Below are positions 45,796-53,696 of a DNA stretch of 64,000 nt, piece by piece; within the stretch, counting starts at the first letter, position 1; every line of letters starts with the position of its first letter. This DNA comes from Sulfitobacter pontiacus (lineage in GTDB: Bacteria > Pseudomonadota > Alphaproteobacteria > Rhodobacterales > Rhodobacteraceae). The DNA is taken from positions 124,001 through 188,000 of the forward strand of contig NZ_CP160850.1 of assembly GCF_040790665.1 (NCBI RefSeq), written 5' to 3'. A program made the translations under genes and the position numbers. The notes beneath the pieces were generated by a model that was not told the origin of the DNA, did not search any database, and worked only from the letters and a program-made list of their open reading frames with translations.

Positions 45796-45957
45796 GCGTT
45801 TTTAGGAACTTTTTTCTCATGATCGACCTCCATTGCGATAAGTCGAAACTGGACTCGTGGCGGGACATGGTAAAACGAGTTGTAGAACTTTCAGCTTTTG
45901 GACTCACCCCGTTCAAAGACGTTCCGACTGCTGGCTTGCGTGAAACCCTGGAAAAAT

Positions 45958-45972
45958 CTACACACACTGTAG
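45958..45972. promoter_or_regulatory. Second copy of the regulator palindrome upstream of the MerR-type gene
   Basis: CTACACACACTGTAG matches the operator at 45775-45789 at 12 of 15 positions and lies 17 bases before the regulator ATG. No good -35/-10 pair brackets it, so it may be an autoregulatory site. Confidence 0.4.
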
Positions 45973-45989
45973 AGTTGAAAGGACCAGAT

Positions 45990-46415
45990 ATGCTTGCCAT
46001 CGGCACACTCGCAAAACGCACCGGCACCAAAGTGCAGACGATCCGGTATTACGAACAGATAGGTCTGATGCCCGAGCCCGGCCGGACCGAAGGCGGCCAG
46101 CGGCGTTACGGCGATGCGGAACTGGACCGTCTCTCTTTCATCCGTCATTCCCGCCAGCTCGGCTTTTCGCTCGAGGCAATTCGGGAGTTGTTGGACCTCT
46201 CTGACACGCCAGACCGGTCCTGCGCTGAGGTCGATGCGATCGCCCAAAAGCAACTTCGCGACGTCGAGGCGCGGCTGGTGCGGCTCGAAGCCCTCCGCGT
46301 TGAATTGCAGCGCATGATCGGGGCGTGCAATGCGGATCGGGTGGCTGATTGTCGCATTCTTGAGGTGCTGCGCGACCATGAAGAATGCCTTGCCGATCAC
46401 GGGACCACCGCCTGA
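45990..46415 (+). CDS. MerR-family regulator (ZntR/CadR/PbrR-like)
   Basis: A 141-residue metal-responsive activator: winged helix ([16 protein letters not shown]), dimer helix, and metal-site cysteines Cys78, Cys113, Cys121 and Cys133, the pattern of Zn/Cd/Pb sensors. ATG 45990 follows AAGGA at seven bases; the frame is open back to 45819 but the extra residues do not resemble the family. It should activate zntA from the shared divergent region. Its stop overlaps the ynfA start. Confidence 0.85.
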   Translation: MLAIGTLAKRTGTKVQTIRYYEQIGLMPEPGRTEGGQRRYGDAELDRLSFIRHSRQLGFSLEAIRELLDLSDTPDRSCAEVDAIAQKQLRDVEARLVRLEALRVELQRMIGACNADRVADCRILEVLRDHEECLADHGTTA

Positions 46416-46738
46416 TGCCCGCTGCCCTGCTCTATCCGCTTGCGGCATTGGCTGAGATCGTCGGGTGTTTCGCGGTCTGGGCGTGGTGGCGCGGCGCTTC
46501 GCCGCTATGGCTGGTGCCGGGGCTGCTCAGCTTGGCGCTGTTTGCGGGGTTGTTGGCCTTGGTCGAAGCCGGGTTCGCCGGGCGCGCTTTTGCGGCCTAT
46601 GGCGGCATTTATATCGCGGCTTCGCTGGCGTGGATGTGGGCTGTAGAAGGGCAGCGGCCTGATCTTTGGGATGCGGCCGGGGCGGGTCTTTGTATTCTTG
46701 GCGCAGCGGTGATTATTCTCGCGCCCCGCGCCGGATAG
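46415..46738 (+). CDS. ynfA: YnfA family (UPF0060) membrane protein
   Basis: A 107-residue, four-helix small membrane protein. Family pattern: [37 protein letters not shown] and the end [10 protein letters not shown]. YnfA proteins are SMR-like and associated with efflux. Starts at 46415 in a TGATG overlap with the MerR-type gene, so the two are co-translated; the pairing with a metal regulator is common. Confidence 0.88.
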   Translation: MPAALLYPLAALAEIVGCFAVWAWWRGASPLWLVPGLLSLALFAGLLALVEAGFAGRAFAAYGGIYIAASLAWMWAVEGQRPDLWDAAGAGLCILGAAVIILAPRAG

Positions 46739-46769
46739 GCTGCCGACCCTCCTCAAAGGGCCGGCAGCC
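46738..46769. terminator. Hairpin terminator between convergent genes
   Basis: Stem GGCTGCCG / CGGCAGCC extended by CCC / GGG across one mismatch, loop about eight bases. It separates ynfA from the anchor-protein gene and can act in both directions. Confidence 0.55.
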
Positions 46770-46776
46770 ACGCGGT

Positions 46777-47433
46777 TTAGCTGGCGTCTTTGAATTCGTC
46801 GTATTCGCCGCGCACCTGAACGGTCACAGTCACCTCAGTCTTGTCACGGTTGCGCCAGAACCAACCGTGCTGGCCTGCGAAACCGGCGGTGATTTCGCCC
46901 TCTTCGCCTGTCGAGCCGCGGCCCTTTTCATAGGTCTCGGATTGGCCCGAGCCATGACCGTGCAGGTCAAAGTTCACGCGCCCCCCGTCGACCAACATGA
47001 CATATTCCGCGGTCTGGCCTTCTTCCATCACCAACTTCCACTCGGCAGACTCGCCGGGGGCGAGTGTAAAGGTGATCTCATCGCGCCATTCTTGCACGGG
47101 TTCAGACGGCACTTCTTCTGCATGGGCGGCCCCGACGAAGACGCTGAAGATGTCGTTCATCAGGCTTGACTGCTCTTGGGGCACAAGCGCGCCCTGCTCT
47201 TCCAGCGCTTTGATGCGGTCCGCGTCGGCCTCTGCGGCAAGCTGGCTTTTGATCTCGCCCATTTCGGCCAGACCGAGCACGCCGCCGATCCCCGTAGGGT
47301 CGATGTCGTATTCCGCGGGCAGCACAACGGTCACGAGGATCACTGCGGCACTGGCCGCAGCAATGGCAGTGGAGCGGATGAGTTGCGCGGAGGTTGGCAA
47401 TTCGTTGAGGCTTGGTTTTTCTGCGTTGAACAT
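46777..47433 (-). CDS. Transmembrane anchor protein of the HupE-type locus
   Basis: A 218-residue protein with one N-terminal membrane segment (STAIAAASAAVILVTVVLPAE) and a periplasmic domain with Trp/His-rich motifs (VNFDLHGHGSG, AGQHGWFWRNRD). Proteins of this type are repeatedly found beside HupE/UreJ permeases. It may help metal delivery; function not established. 17 bases after hupE. Confidence 0.65.
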   Translation of the reverse strand: MFNAEKPSLNELPTSAQLIRSTAIAAASAAVILVTVVLPAEYDIDPTGIGGVLGLAEMGEIKSQLAAEADADRIKALEEQGALVPQEQSSLMNDIFSVFVGAAHAEEVPSEPVQEWRDEITFTLAPGESAEWKLVMEEGQTAEYVMLVDGGRVNFDLHGHGSGQSETYEKGRGSTGEEGEITAGFAGQHGWFWRNRDKTEVTVTVQVRGEYDEFKDAS

Positions 47434-47450
47434 GTGGTTTTCCTAATTGG

Positions 47451-48179
47451 TTAAGCGGCTACGAAATAGCCGGTGATTTGAAGGCCCATGAGGATGAACC
47501 CCATGGCCATCATGATGACGTTTGCGGTGTAGGCTTGGCGGAAGAAGTTGGGTGATTTTCGCCAAAAGCCCATGACGATAAGGATGACGGCAAGCGCCAT
47601 CAGTTGGCCCATCTCAACGCCCACGTTGAACGCCAGAAGGTTAGCCAATAGGCCGTCCGGGGCGATCTCGTAGTCGAGAAGCTTGGTGGCCAGACCGGTG
47701 CCGTGGAAGAAGCCAAAGATCAGCGTGGCGACCTTGGTATTGGGCTGCACGCCGAACCAGCGTTGATAAGCGCCAAGGTTGTCGAGCGCCTTATAGACGA
47801 CCGACAGACCGATGATGGCATCAACGATATAGGCGTTGATGCCCCAGCCGAACCAGACACCCGCCAGCATCGTCGTCGAATGCCCCACAGCAAAGATGCT
47901 GACATAGATGCCGACGTCTTTCATCTTGTAGAGAAAGAAGACGACGCTAAACAAAAACAGGATGTGGTCGTAACCCGTCACCATGTGTTTGGCACCGAGA
48001 TACATGAAGGGAATGATGTTCACCCCCCAGATTTCCTGAATATAGCCCGCATCCCCGGGCGTGACGTTATGCGCCATGGCATAGCTTGCGCTCTGAATGA
48101 GCAAGGTAACTGTGACAAGGGACAGGATCGCGATCCGGCGTGCGCCAAAATCGGTCCAGCCCCGTGGGACTGTGTTCAT
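47451..48179 (-). CDS. HupE/UreJ-family permease
   Basis: A 242-residue protein with signal-like N-terminus and six to seven membrane segments. Conserved motifs LGAKHMVTGYDHILFLFS and FGFFHGTGLATKL carry the His/Asp residues typical of HupE/UreJ nickel/cobalt permeases. It lies in the unit with the His-rich and anchor proteins, under the CsoR-type operator. Confidence 0.85.
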   Translation of the reverse strand: MNTVPRGWTDFGARRIAILSLVTVTLLIQSASYAMAHNVTPGDAGYIQEIWGVNIIPFMYLGAKHMVTGYDHILFLFSVVFFLYKMKDVGIYVSIFAVGHSTTMLAGVWFGWGINAYIVDAIIGLSVVYKALDNLGAYQRWFGVQPNTKVATLIFGFFHGTGLATKLLDYEIAPDGLLANLLAFNVGVEMGQLMALAVILIVMGFWRKSPNFFRQAYTANVIMMAMGFILMGLQITGYFVAA

Positions 48180-48236
48180 AGGTTGAACTCCGCGTATGTG
48201 ATTTGTGAGGAATGGGAGCGCCAGTGGCGCGGCCAG

Positions 48237-48593
48237 TCACACGCGCGGCGGTCGTTCGATCAGGTAGACCCTTGAGGAATTTGCAGAAGCGACACTCAGC
48301 CGCCAAGCGGCCCTGTAGACCTCAACAGGTTGCGCGGCCAAGGCGCGGCCAAACACGACGGCTTGGCTATGATCATGGTCCGCACGGTCGTGGCTGTGCC
48401 CGTGCATGGCCCAAGCAAGGTCTTCTTCTAACCCGTGAGAGTGCCCGTGATCCGCGATCATCTGTTCATGTTCTTGAAGAACATCCAACACCGCAGGAAC
48501 ATGGGAAGAGGTCGGCACCACGGACCAGACGAGCACGGCCATACAGAGGAGCATCGCAAAAGCGGCTTGCCCAGTTGTCCGTAGAAAAGTCAT
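48237..48593 (-). CDS. His-rich membrane-anchored or secreted small protein
   Basis: 118 residues from ATG 48593, with one hydrophobic N-terminal segment (AAFAMLLCMAVLVWSVVP) and a His-rich middle (ADHGHSHGLEED, MHGHSHDRADHDH), suggesting nickel, cobalt or zinc binding. No named family. First gene of the leftward HupE unit, its start 50 bases from the operator. Confidence 0.6.
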   Translation of the reverse strand: MTFLRTTGQAAFAMLLCMAVLVWSVVPTSSHVPAVLDVLQEHEQMIADHGHSHGLEEDLAWAMHGHSHDRADHDHSQAVVFGRALAAQPVEVYRAAWRLSVASANSSRVYLIERPPRV

Positions 48594-48642
48594 CTGTCCT
48601 GTCTGCCCTCTCGTCAATTACGCGGCGCTTTTCGCCGTCTTG

Positions 48643-48667
48643 CTCTATCCCCCCCAGGGGGATAGAG
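48643..48667. promoter_or_regulatory. CsoR/RcnR-type operator
   Basis: Perfect 11-bp inverted repeat CTCTATCCCCC with spacer CCA. The G/C tract flanked by AT-containing ends is the form bound by CsoR/RcnR-family regulators. It lies between the divergent His-rich gene and the regulator gene, ending seven bases before the regulator ATG, so it could repress both. Confidence 0.7.
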
Positions 48668-48674
48668 TCTTAGT

Positions 48675-48935
48675 ATGTCAGATACCCATATTCATGCAAG
48701 TCATCCCGCCCTCATTGCCCGGCTGAAACGTGCCGATGGGCATCTGCGTGCGGTGATCGCGATGTTGGAAGCAGGCAAGCCTTGCGTTGATGTGGCCCAG
48801 CAGTTGCAAGCCGTCGAGAAGGCCGTGACCAACGCCAAACGCGTGTTGATCCATGACCACATCGACCATTGCCTTGAGGTCGATGGCTCCGAGAGTGACC
48901 GTGCGGAACTCAAAGCTATCACCCGTTACCTCTGA
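48675..48935 (+). CDS. CsoR/RcnR-family metal-sensing repressor
   Basis: An 86-residue all-helical repressor. Cys37, His62 and Cys66 match the Cys-His-Cys Cu(I) site spacing of CsoR, while the N-terminal His residues (THIHASH) recall RcnR-type nickel/cobalt sensors; the metal is therefore open. Upstream lies the operator; downstream, seven bases away, an MFS transporter it probably controls. Confidence 0.85.
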   Translation: MSDTHIHASHPALIARLKRADGHLRAVIAMLEAGKPCVDVAQQLQAVEKAVTNAKRVLIHDHIDHCLEVDGSESDRAELKAITRYL

Positions 48936-48942
48936 GGGCATC

Positions 48943-50172
48943 ATGCTGGCTGTTCTATCGGACCGCACCTACAGACATCTGTTCTTTGCCCAAGTTGTCG
49001 CGTTACTTGGCACTGGATTGGCAACGATGGCGCTTGGCCTATTGGCCTATGATCTGGCCGGGGATCGGGCTGCCATGGTGCTTGGCACCGTCTTCACGAT
49101 CAAAATGGTGGCCTATGTCGGCATCGCGCCAATTGCCGGCGCCTTTGCCGAGCGTCTGCCGCGCCGTGCTCTATTGGTCACGTTGGACTTGGTGCGGGCT
49201 GCGGTGGCCTTGGCCCTCCCCTTCGTAACCGAGGTTTGGCAGATCTATATCCTGATCTTCTTCCTGCAATCGGCCTCAGCCGCCTTCACGCCGACCTTTC
49301 AGGCAACCATCCCTGACGTGCTACCGGATGAGGCGCGCTATACCAGGGCTCTGTCCTTGTCCCGCTTGGCCTATGATCTGGAAAACATCATCTCGCCCGC
49401 GCTGGCCGCTGTGCTGCTGGCGGTGATGAGCTATAACACCCTGTTTCTTGGGACGGTCGCGGGTTTTGGGGCCTCGGCGCTGCTGGTGTTGACGGTCATT
49501 CTGCCCGTTCCCAAGGCGACAGTCGCGCGCGGGATTTATGATCGCACCACGCGGGGGCTTCGGATCTACCTCGCAACGCCCCGGTTGCGCGGACTGCTGG
49601 GGCTGAACCTCGCTGTGTCGTCTGCGGGCGCGATGGTTCTGGTAAACTCGGTAGTGTTGGTGCGGGGGCAACTGGGGCTTGATGATATAGCACTGGCTTG
49701 GTCGATGTTTGCCTTCGGGGCTGGCAGCATGATCGCGGCGCTGGCTCTGCCCAGAGTGCTGGACAAACTCCCGGATAGACCCGTCATGTTGACAGGGGCT
49801 TGGCTGATGATGCTGGCTCTGTTTGGGATCGCAGCGGGCATCATAGGTTTCGGCTTATCTTGGCCTCTCCTGCTGACGATTTGGATGCTTATCGGTCTGG
49901 GCAATTCTGCGGTTTTGACACCCTCGGGCCGTCTCTTGCGCCGATCAGCCCAGCCAGAAGACCGGCCTGCTGTATTTGCAGCGCAATTCGCGTTGTCTCA
50001 TGCCTGCTGGCTGGTCACTTATCCTTTGGCAGGTTGGACCATGACCGCATTCGGAACGGCTCCGGCGTTTATACTGCTGGGGGGTTTGGCTGCGTTCGGG
50101 ATCGTAGCAGCTTTGCGCTTTTGGCCCGCTGACGAGTCGGACAACGTGGGTGTGTCTCGCACGCAGTTCTGA
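48943..50172 (+). CDS. MFS transporter, probable metal exporter
   Basis: A 409-residue, 12-helix major facilitator protein, starting at ATG 48943 (MLAVLSDRTYRHLF) just after the regulator gene. Family motif region FAERLPRRALLVTLDLVRA between helices 2 and 3. Linkage to a CsoR/RcnR-type regulator suggests nickel/cobalt (NreB-like) or copper export; sequence alone does not decide. Confidence 0.75.
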   Translation: MLAVLSDRTYRHLFFAQVVALLGTGLATMALGLLAYDLAGDRAAMVLGTVFTIKMVAYVGIAPIAGAFAERLPRRALLVTLDLVRAAVALALPFVTEVWQIYILIFFLQSASAAFTPTFQATIPDVLPDEARYTRALSLSRLAYDLENIISPALAAVLLAVMSYNTLFLGTVAGFGASALLVLTVILPVPKATVARGIYDRTTRGLRIYLATPRLRGLLGLNLAVSSAGAMVLVNSVVLVRGQLGLDDIALAWSMFAFGAGSMIAALALPRVLDKLPDRPVMLTGAWLMMLALFGIAAGIIGFGLSWPLLLTIWMLIGLGNSAVLTPSGRLLRRSAQPEDRPAVFAAQFALSHACWLVTYPLAGWTMTAFGTAPAFILLGGLAAFGIVAALRFWPADESDNVGVSRTQF

Positions 50173-50214
50173 ATATGACGGGCCCGCGCCAGGCCCATTC
50201 CGGATGAACTCTGA

Positions 50215-51069
50215 TCAATCGACAGGCTCTTTCGTCGTGACCTTCGGGTCGAGTGCGCCGCCCGAGGCTGGGCCGCGAACCGGCTGGATCAGCATGCGAT
50301 CAAGCCAGAGGTCCCGGCGCTTGCGGAACTGCTCAATCCCGATCTCCATCCCCTCATGCCCTTTGGCTGGCTGCGCAACATACGTCCCCAAAAGGTGGTC
50401 CCACCACGGCAGGTTAAAGCCGTAATTCGAGTTGGTCTCACGTGGATCGACGGAATGGTGAACACGGTGCATGTCAGGGGTCACCACAAAAAGGCGTAGT
50501 ATCCGATCCACCGGGCGCGGCAGGTGGATATTGGCGTGGTTGAACATCGCGGTCGCGTTCAAGACCACCTCGAACAGCAGCACTGCCACGGCGGGCGGGC
50601 CGATGGCGGCGACCACCGCGAGCTTGATGCCCATCGAGATGAGAATTTCAACCGGGTGGAACCGCAACCCTGTTGTCGCATCGAACTCGAGGTCGGCGTG
50701 ATGCATGCGGTGCAGCCGCCAGAGGCCGGGGACCGCGTGGAACATCACGTGCTGTAGGTAGATCGCCAGATCAAGCAGCAGCATTGAGGCGGTAATTGCC
50801 ACCCAGACGGGCAAGTCAAAGTTATTAAAGAACCCCCAGCCCCGTTCTTCAGCCATGACGGCAAGGCCGACCGCTACGATCGGAAATGAGAGCCGCAAGA
50901 TGATCGTGTCGACGGCCACCAGCGCGAGGTTGTTCGTTCAACGGATCACCCGCGGGATCTGCCGCCGACGCCGCGGCGCCGCGACTTCCCAGAGGGCCAT
51001 AGCCACAAGCACACCCAGAAAGGCAGCAAGGCGGATCATGGGTTCGGCAGAGAGAAAGGTCTCAAACAT
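50215..51069 (-). pseudogene. Sterol desaturase / fatty acid hydroxylase gene with in-frame TGA
   Basis: The di-iron membrane hydroxylase family is shown by histidine clusters HVMFH, HRMHH and HRVHH. The 5' end (ATG 51069, MFETFLSAEP) is in the same frame as the rest, but codon 44 (50938-50940) is TGA where the family usually has Trp (VIR-stop-TNNLALV). A restart at GTG 50919 would lose the first membrane segment. Otherwise intact to 284 codons. Probably a recent nonsense mutation. Confidence 0.75.
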
Positions 51070-51843
51070 CAAAAGAAGCTTTCCGGATTGTCTGGCACAG
51101 CAAAATAGCTATCATTCAAGCAATTGATTGAATGAAGTTATCGTTAGGAGACCCGCGATGTCTGAATTGTCAGTCGTCATATAAAATGGGACATCAGAGC
51201 GGCTTGAACATTGGAGGCTCTGGTTCGGTTGCGTGATTGATTATGCGGCTTGTTTTTGATGTTGCAAGCGGCGCTGTCGGATCGTCAGTTTCTTGATCTT
51301 CTCCCTTTCTCTCAGAATGGCTTTGTCCCGTCCAAAGTAGACGTCGGCGGGTGTGACGTTGTTCAGGCTCTCGTGGTAGCGCTGGTTGTTGTAGTAGTCG
51401 ACGAAGGCCCCGATCTGTTGTTCGAGATCACCGGGCAGGTAGTAATTCTCCAGCAGAACACGGTTCTTCATGGTCTGGTGCCAGCGTTCGATTTTGCCCT
51501 GGGTTTGTGGGTGGAATGGCGCCCCGCGAACGTGGTCCATTTTCTGATCGGTCAGCCATTTGGCCAGATCGCCAGAGATATAGCAGGAGCCGTTGTCGCT
51601 GAGCAGACGGGGTTTGTGTCGGACCACGGCTTGGTCGCAGCCCGATGCCTGAAGCGCCAGCTCGATCGTGCTGGTCACATCCTCGGCCTGCATGTTCGTG
51701 CAGAGCTTCCAGGCGATGATGTAGCGGCTGTAGTCGTCGAGGATGGTGGACAGGTAATACCAGCCCCAGCCAATGATCTTGAAGTAGGTAAAGTCAGTCT
51801 GCCACATCTGGTTGATGGCGGTGGTCTTGTCCGTGAACTCATC

Positions 51844-51884
51844 CATTGCCCGGCAGGCGATTGCAAAGCAATCTGCCGAGAGGG
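51844..51884. repeat. Mini-palindrome insertion A
   Basis: A 41-base insertion in the IS3 transposase gene: CCGGCAG, then GATTGC-AAA-GCAATC, then GAGAGG. Its place is set by comparison with the usual KAADEF of the family. Similar in plan to insertion B. Confidence 0.55.
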
Positions 51885-52150
51885 GGCGGCCTTGATCACC
51901 ACGTAGTCCGGCGCAGTAATCAGATCAGCGGCTTTCAGGATGCGGTAAACCGATGATTCAGAGACAAAATATCGCTTCTCATCGGTATATTTAACGGCCA
52001 GCTCGCGTGTGGTCAGTGCCTCATGCTCCAACGCAAACTCGATCAGATCGTCACGGCGGACATCAGGAATGCGGTTCCAGACCGACTTTGGACGTGGCGA
52101 ACGATCTGCCAGGGTATCAAAGCCACCTTCGACATATCGGCCATATCCCG

Positions 52151-52189
52151 CTGACCGGCAGCACATGCGCAGCATGTGTGAGAGGTGTC
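52151..52189. repeat. Mini-palindrome insertion B
   Basis: An in-frame insertion of about 39 bases: CCGGCAG, then CACATGC-GCA-GCATGTG, then GAGAGG. The flanking blocks equal those of insertion A while the palindrome differs. Borders are approximate. Confidence 0.45.
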
Positions 52190-52297
52190 CGTAAAATGTG
52201 GTGCGCGGGATGCCCAGCATATCAAGGGTCTTCTTGGTTGGCAGATGCGACCCTTCAACTGTGCGAATGATCTCCAACTTCTCGGTTGCTGGATACC

Positions 52298-52379
52298 TCA
52301 TTCCTCGAACTCCCCAGCCCCTGTCATGCTTTTTTTGAGCAGACGGTTCTCAAGGGTTAGGTCAGCCACGCATTCCTTC
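52298..52379 (-). pseudogene. IS3-family orfA, 3' fragment
   Basis: Encodes ECVADLTLENRLLKKSMTG before its stop, the conserved C-terminus of this IS3 orfA, and overlaps orfB in ATGA. The rest is cut off by IS256 copy 2 at 52380. Confidence 0.7.
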
Positions 52380-53696
52380 GAGACTGTGCAGAATTTTGTG
52401 CGTGACGCGTTTTCTTACGCCATCGGGAAGCGGTCTTCGAACATGATGGCAAGCTGAGATCTGACAGCGTGCCATTCGCGGACCGAACGCTTCCACTCGG
52501 TCGATGTAGCATTGAGCGCCAGATAGATCAATTTCGCCGCAGCGTCGTCGCTTGGGAAATGACCTCGGGTTCTGACGGCACGGCGAATTTTCGAGTTCAA
52601 GGCCTCAATGGAATTCGTGGTGTAGATCAGCCTGCGGACCTCGGGCGGGTAATCGAGGAACGGGATGACCTCGTTCCAGGCCCGGCGCCAGCTCGGCGCG
52701 ATCGCCGGATACTGCCTTGCCAGATCGCTGTCCTCGAACTCAGCCAGAGCCAGTTCTGCCGCCTCGACGTCCACGGCCGTGTAGATCGCCTTGAGGGCGG
52801 CGGCGACGGCCTTGCGGTCCTTGTAGCTGGCGAAGTTCATGGAATGGCGCAGCAGATGGACGATGCAGGTCTGGATCCGAGTCTGGGGGAATGCGGCCTC
52901 AATGGCCTGGGGAAAGCCCTTCAGCCCGTCCACGACGGTGATGAGGATGTCCTGGACGCCCCTGTTGCGCAGGTCGCTGAGCACTTTGGCCCAGAACTTC
53001 GCGCCCTCATTGGCCTGAAACCACAGGCCCAGAACGTCCCGCGTGCCATCCGGCAGCACCGCGAGGGCCACGAAGACCGCCTTGTTCGAGACCGCCCCGT
53101 CGCTGCGGATATTGACCCGGATCGCGTCCATGAAGACGATCGGATAGCAGGGATCCAGCGGGCGGTTCTGCCAGGCGGTGACCTCCTCCATGACCGCGTC
53201 GGTGATCGCGGAAATCAGGCTGGGCGAGGCCTCGACGCCGTAGATTTCCTCGATATGCCCCTGGATCTCTCGGGTCGTCATTCCCCGGGCATACATGCTG
53301 ACAATCTTGCGGTCGAATTCAGGAAAGCGCCGCTGATACTTCGCGATCAGCATCGGATCGAAGGTGCCGTTCCGGTCGCGGGGAATGTCCAGAACCACCT
53401 TGCCGCTGTCCATGGTCACGGTCTTCTGGCTGCTGCCATTGCGCCGATTGGGCGGCTGGTTCTGGCCCTCAGACGCATCATCTGCGCGCTCTTCATCGAG
53501 ATGGACATCCATCTCTGTGCTCAGCGCGCGTTCCGCCAGCGCCTTGGTCAGCTCCGCCAGGATGCCGTTCTTGCCAAACAGGTCACCGGGTGAACGCCCT
53601 TCCATCAGACGGTCTAGCAAGTCTTTGTCGATGCTCATACGTGGGTCTCCTCTGTGAGCAGTTACCACGTCAGCGCACAAAATTCAGGATAGTCCC
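52380..53696 (-). mobile_element. IS256-family insertion sequence, copy 2
   Basis: 1317 bases, same orientation as copy 1. Two base differences were seen in the transposase region (near 52901 and 52938). The left flank is IS3 orfA and the right flank is an IS1182 transposase, with no target duplication, so the element now joins two unrelated broken elements. Confidence 0.87.
52415..53638 (-). CDS. IS256-family transposase, copy 2
   Basis: 407 residues, identical to copy 1 except Thr for Ala in DILITVVDG, which lies just before the second catalytic Asp region. All DDE residues are retained, so it is probably active and could act on both copies. Confidence 0.92.
   Translation of the reverse strand: MSIDKDLLDRLMEGRSPGDLFGKNGILAELTKALAERALSTEMDVHLDEERADDASEGQNQPPNRRNGSSQKTVTMDSGKVVLDIPRDRNGTFDPMLIAKYQRRFPEFDRKIVSMYARGMTTREIQGHIEEIYGVEASPSLISAITDAVMEEVTAWQNRPLDPCYPIVFMDAIRVNIRSDGAVSNKAVFVALAVLPDGTRDVLGLWFQANEGAKFWAKVLSDLRNRGVQDILITVVDGLKGFPQAIEAAFPQTRIQTCIVHLLRHSMNFASYKDRKAVAAALKAIYTAVDVEAAELALAEFEDSDLARQYPAIAPSWRRAWNEVIPFLDYPPEVRRLIYTTNSIEALNSKIRRAVRTRGHFPSDDAAAKLIYLALNATSTEWKRSVREWHAVRSQLAIMFEDRFPMA

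Larger units (their letters stand above)
51241..52301 (-). pseudogene. IS3-family transposase orfB, disrupted
   Basis: Helix-turn-helix part (EKLEIIRTVEGSHLPTKKT, LADRSPRPKSVWNRIPDVR) and DDE part (QMWQTDFTYFKIIGWGW, LSDNGSCYISGDLA, PQTQGKIERWHQTMKNR) are in different frames. A 41-base insertion (51844-51884) between KAA and DEF causes the shift. A second insertion of about 39 bases near 52151-52189 adds a foreign stretch after RTTFY. The catalytic core is otherwise whole. Confidence 0.82.

Noticed and set aside
45819-45989. N-terminal extension of the ZntR-type regulator
   Set aside because: Residues do not match the MerR family and the ATG at 45990 has a good ribosome site.
50938-50940. 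TGA as selenocysteine codon in the desaturase-like gene
   Set aside because: Family position is Trp, no SECIS-like hairpin was recognised just downstream, and selenocysteine makes no sense in this family.
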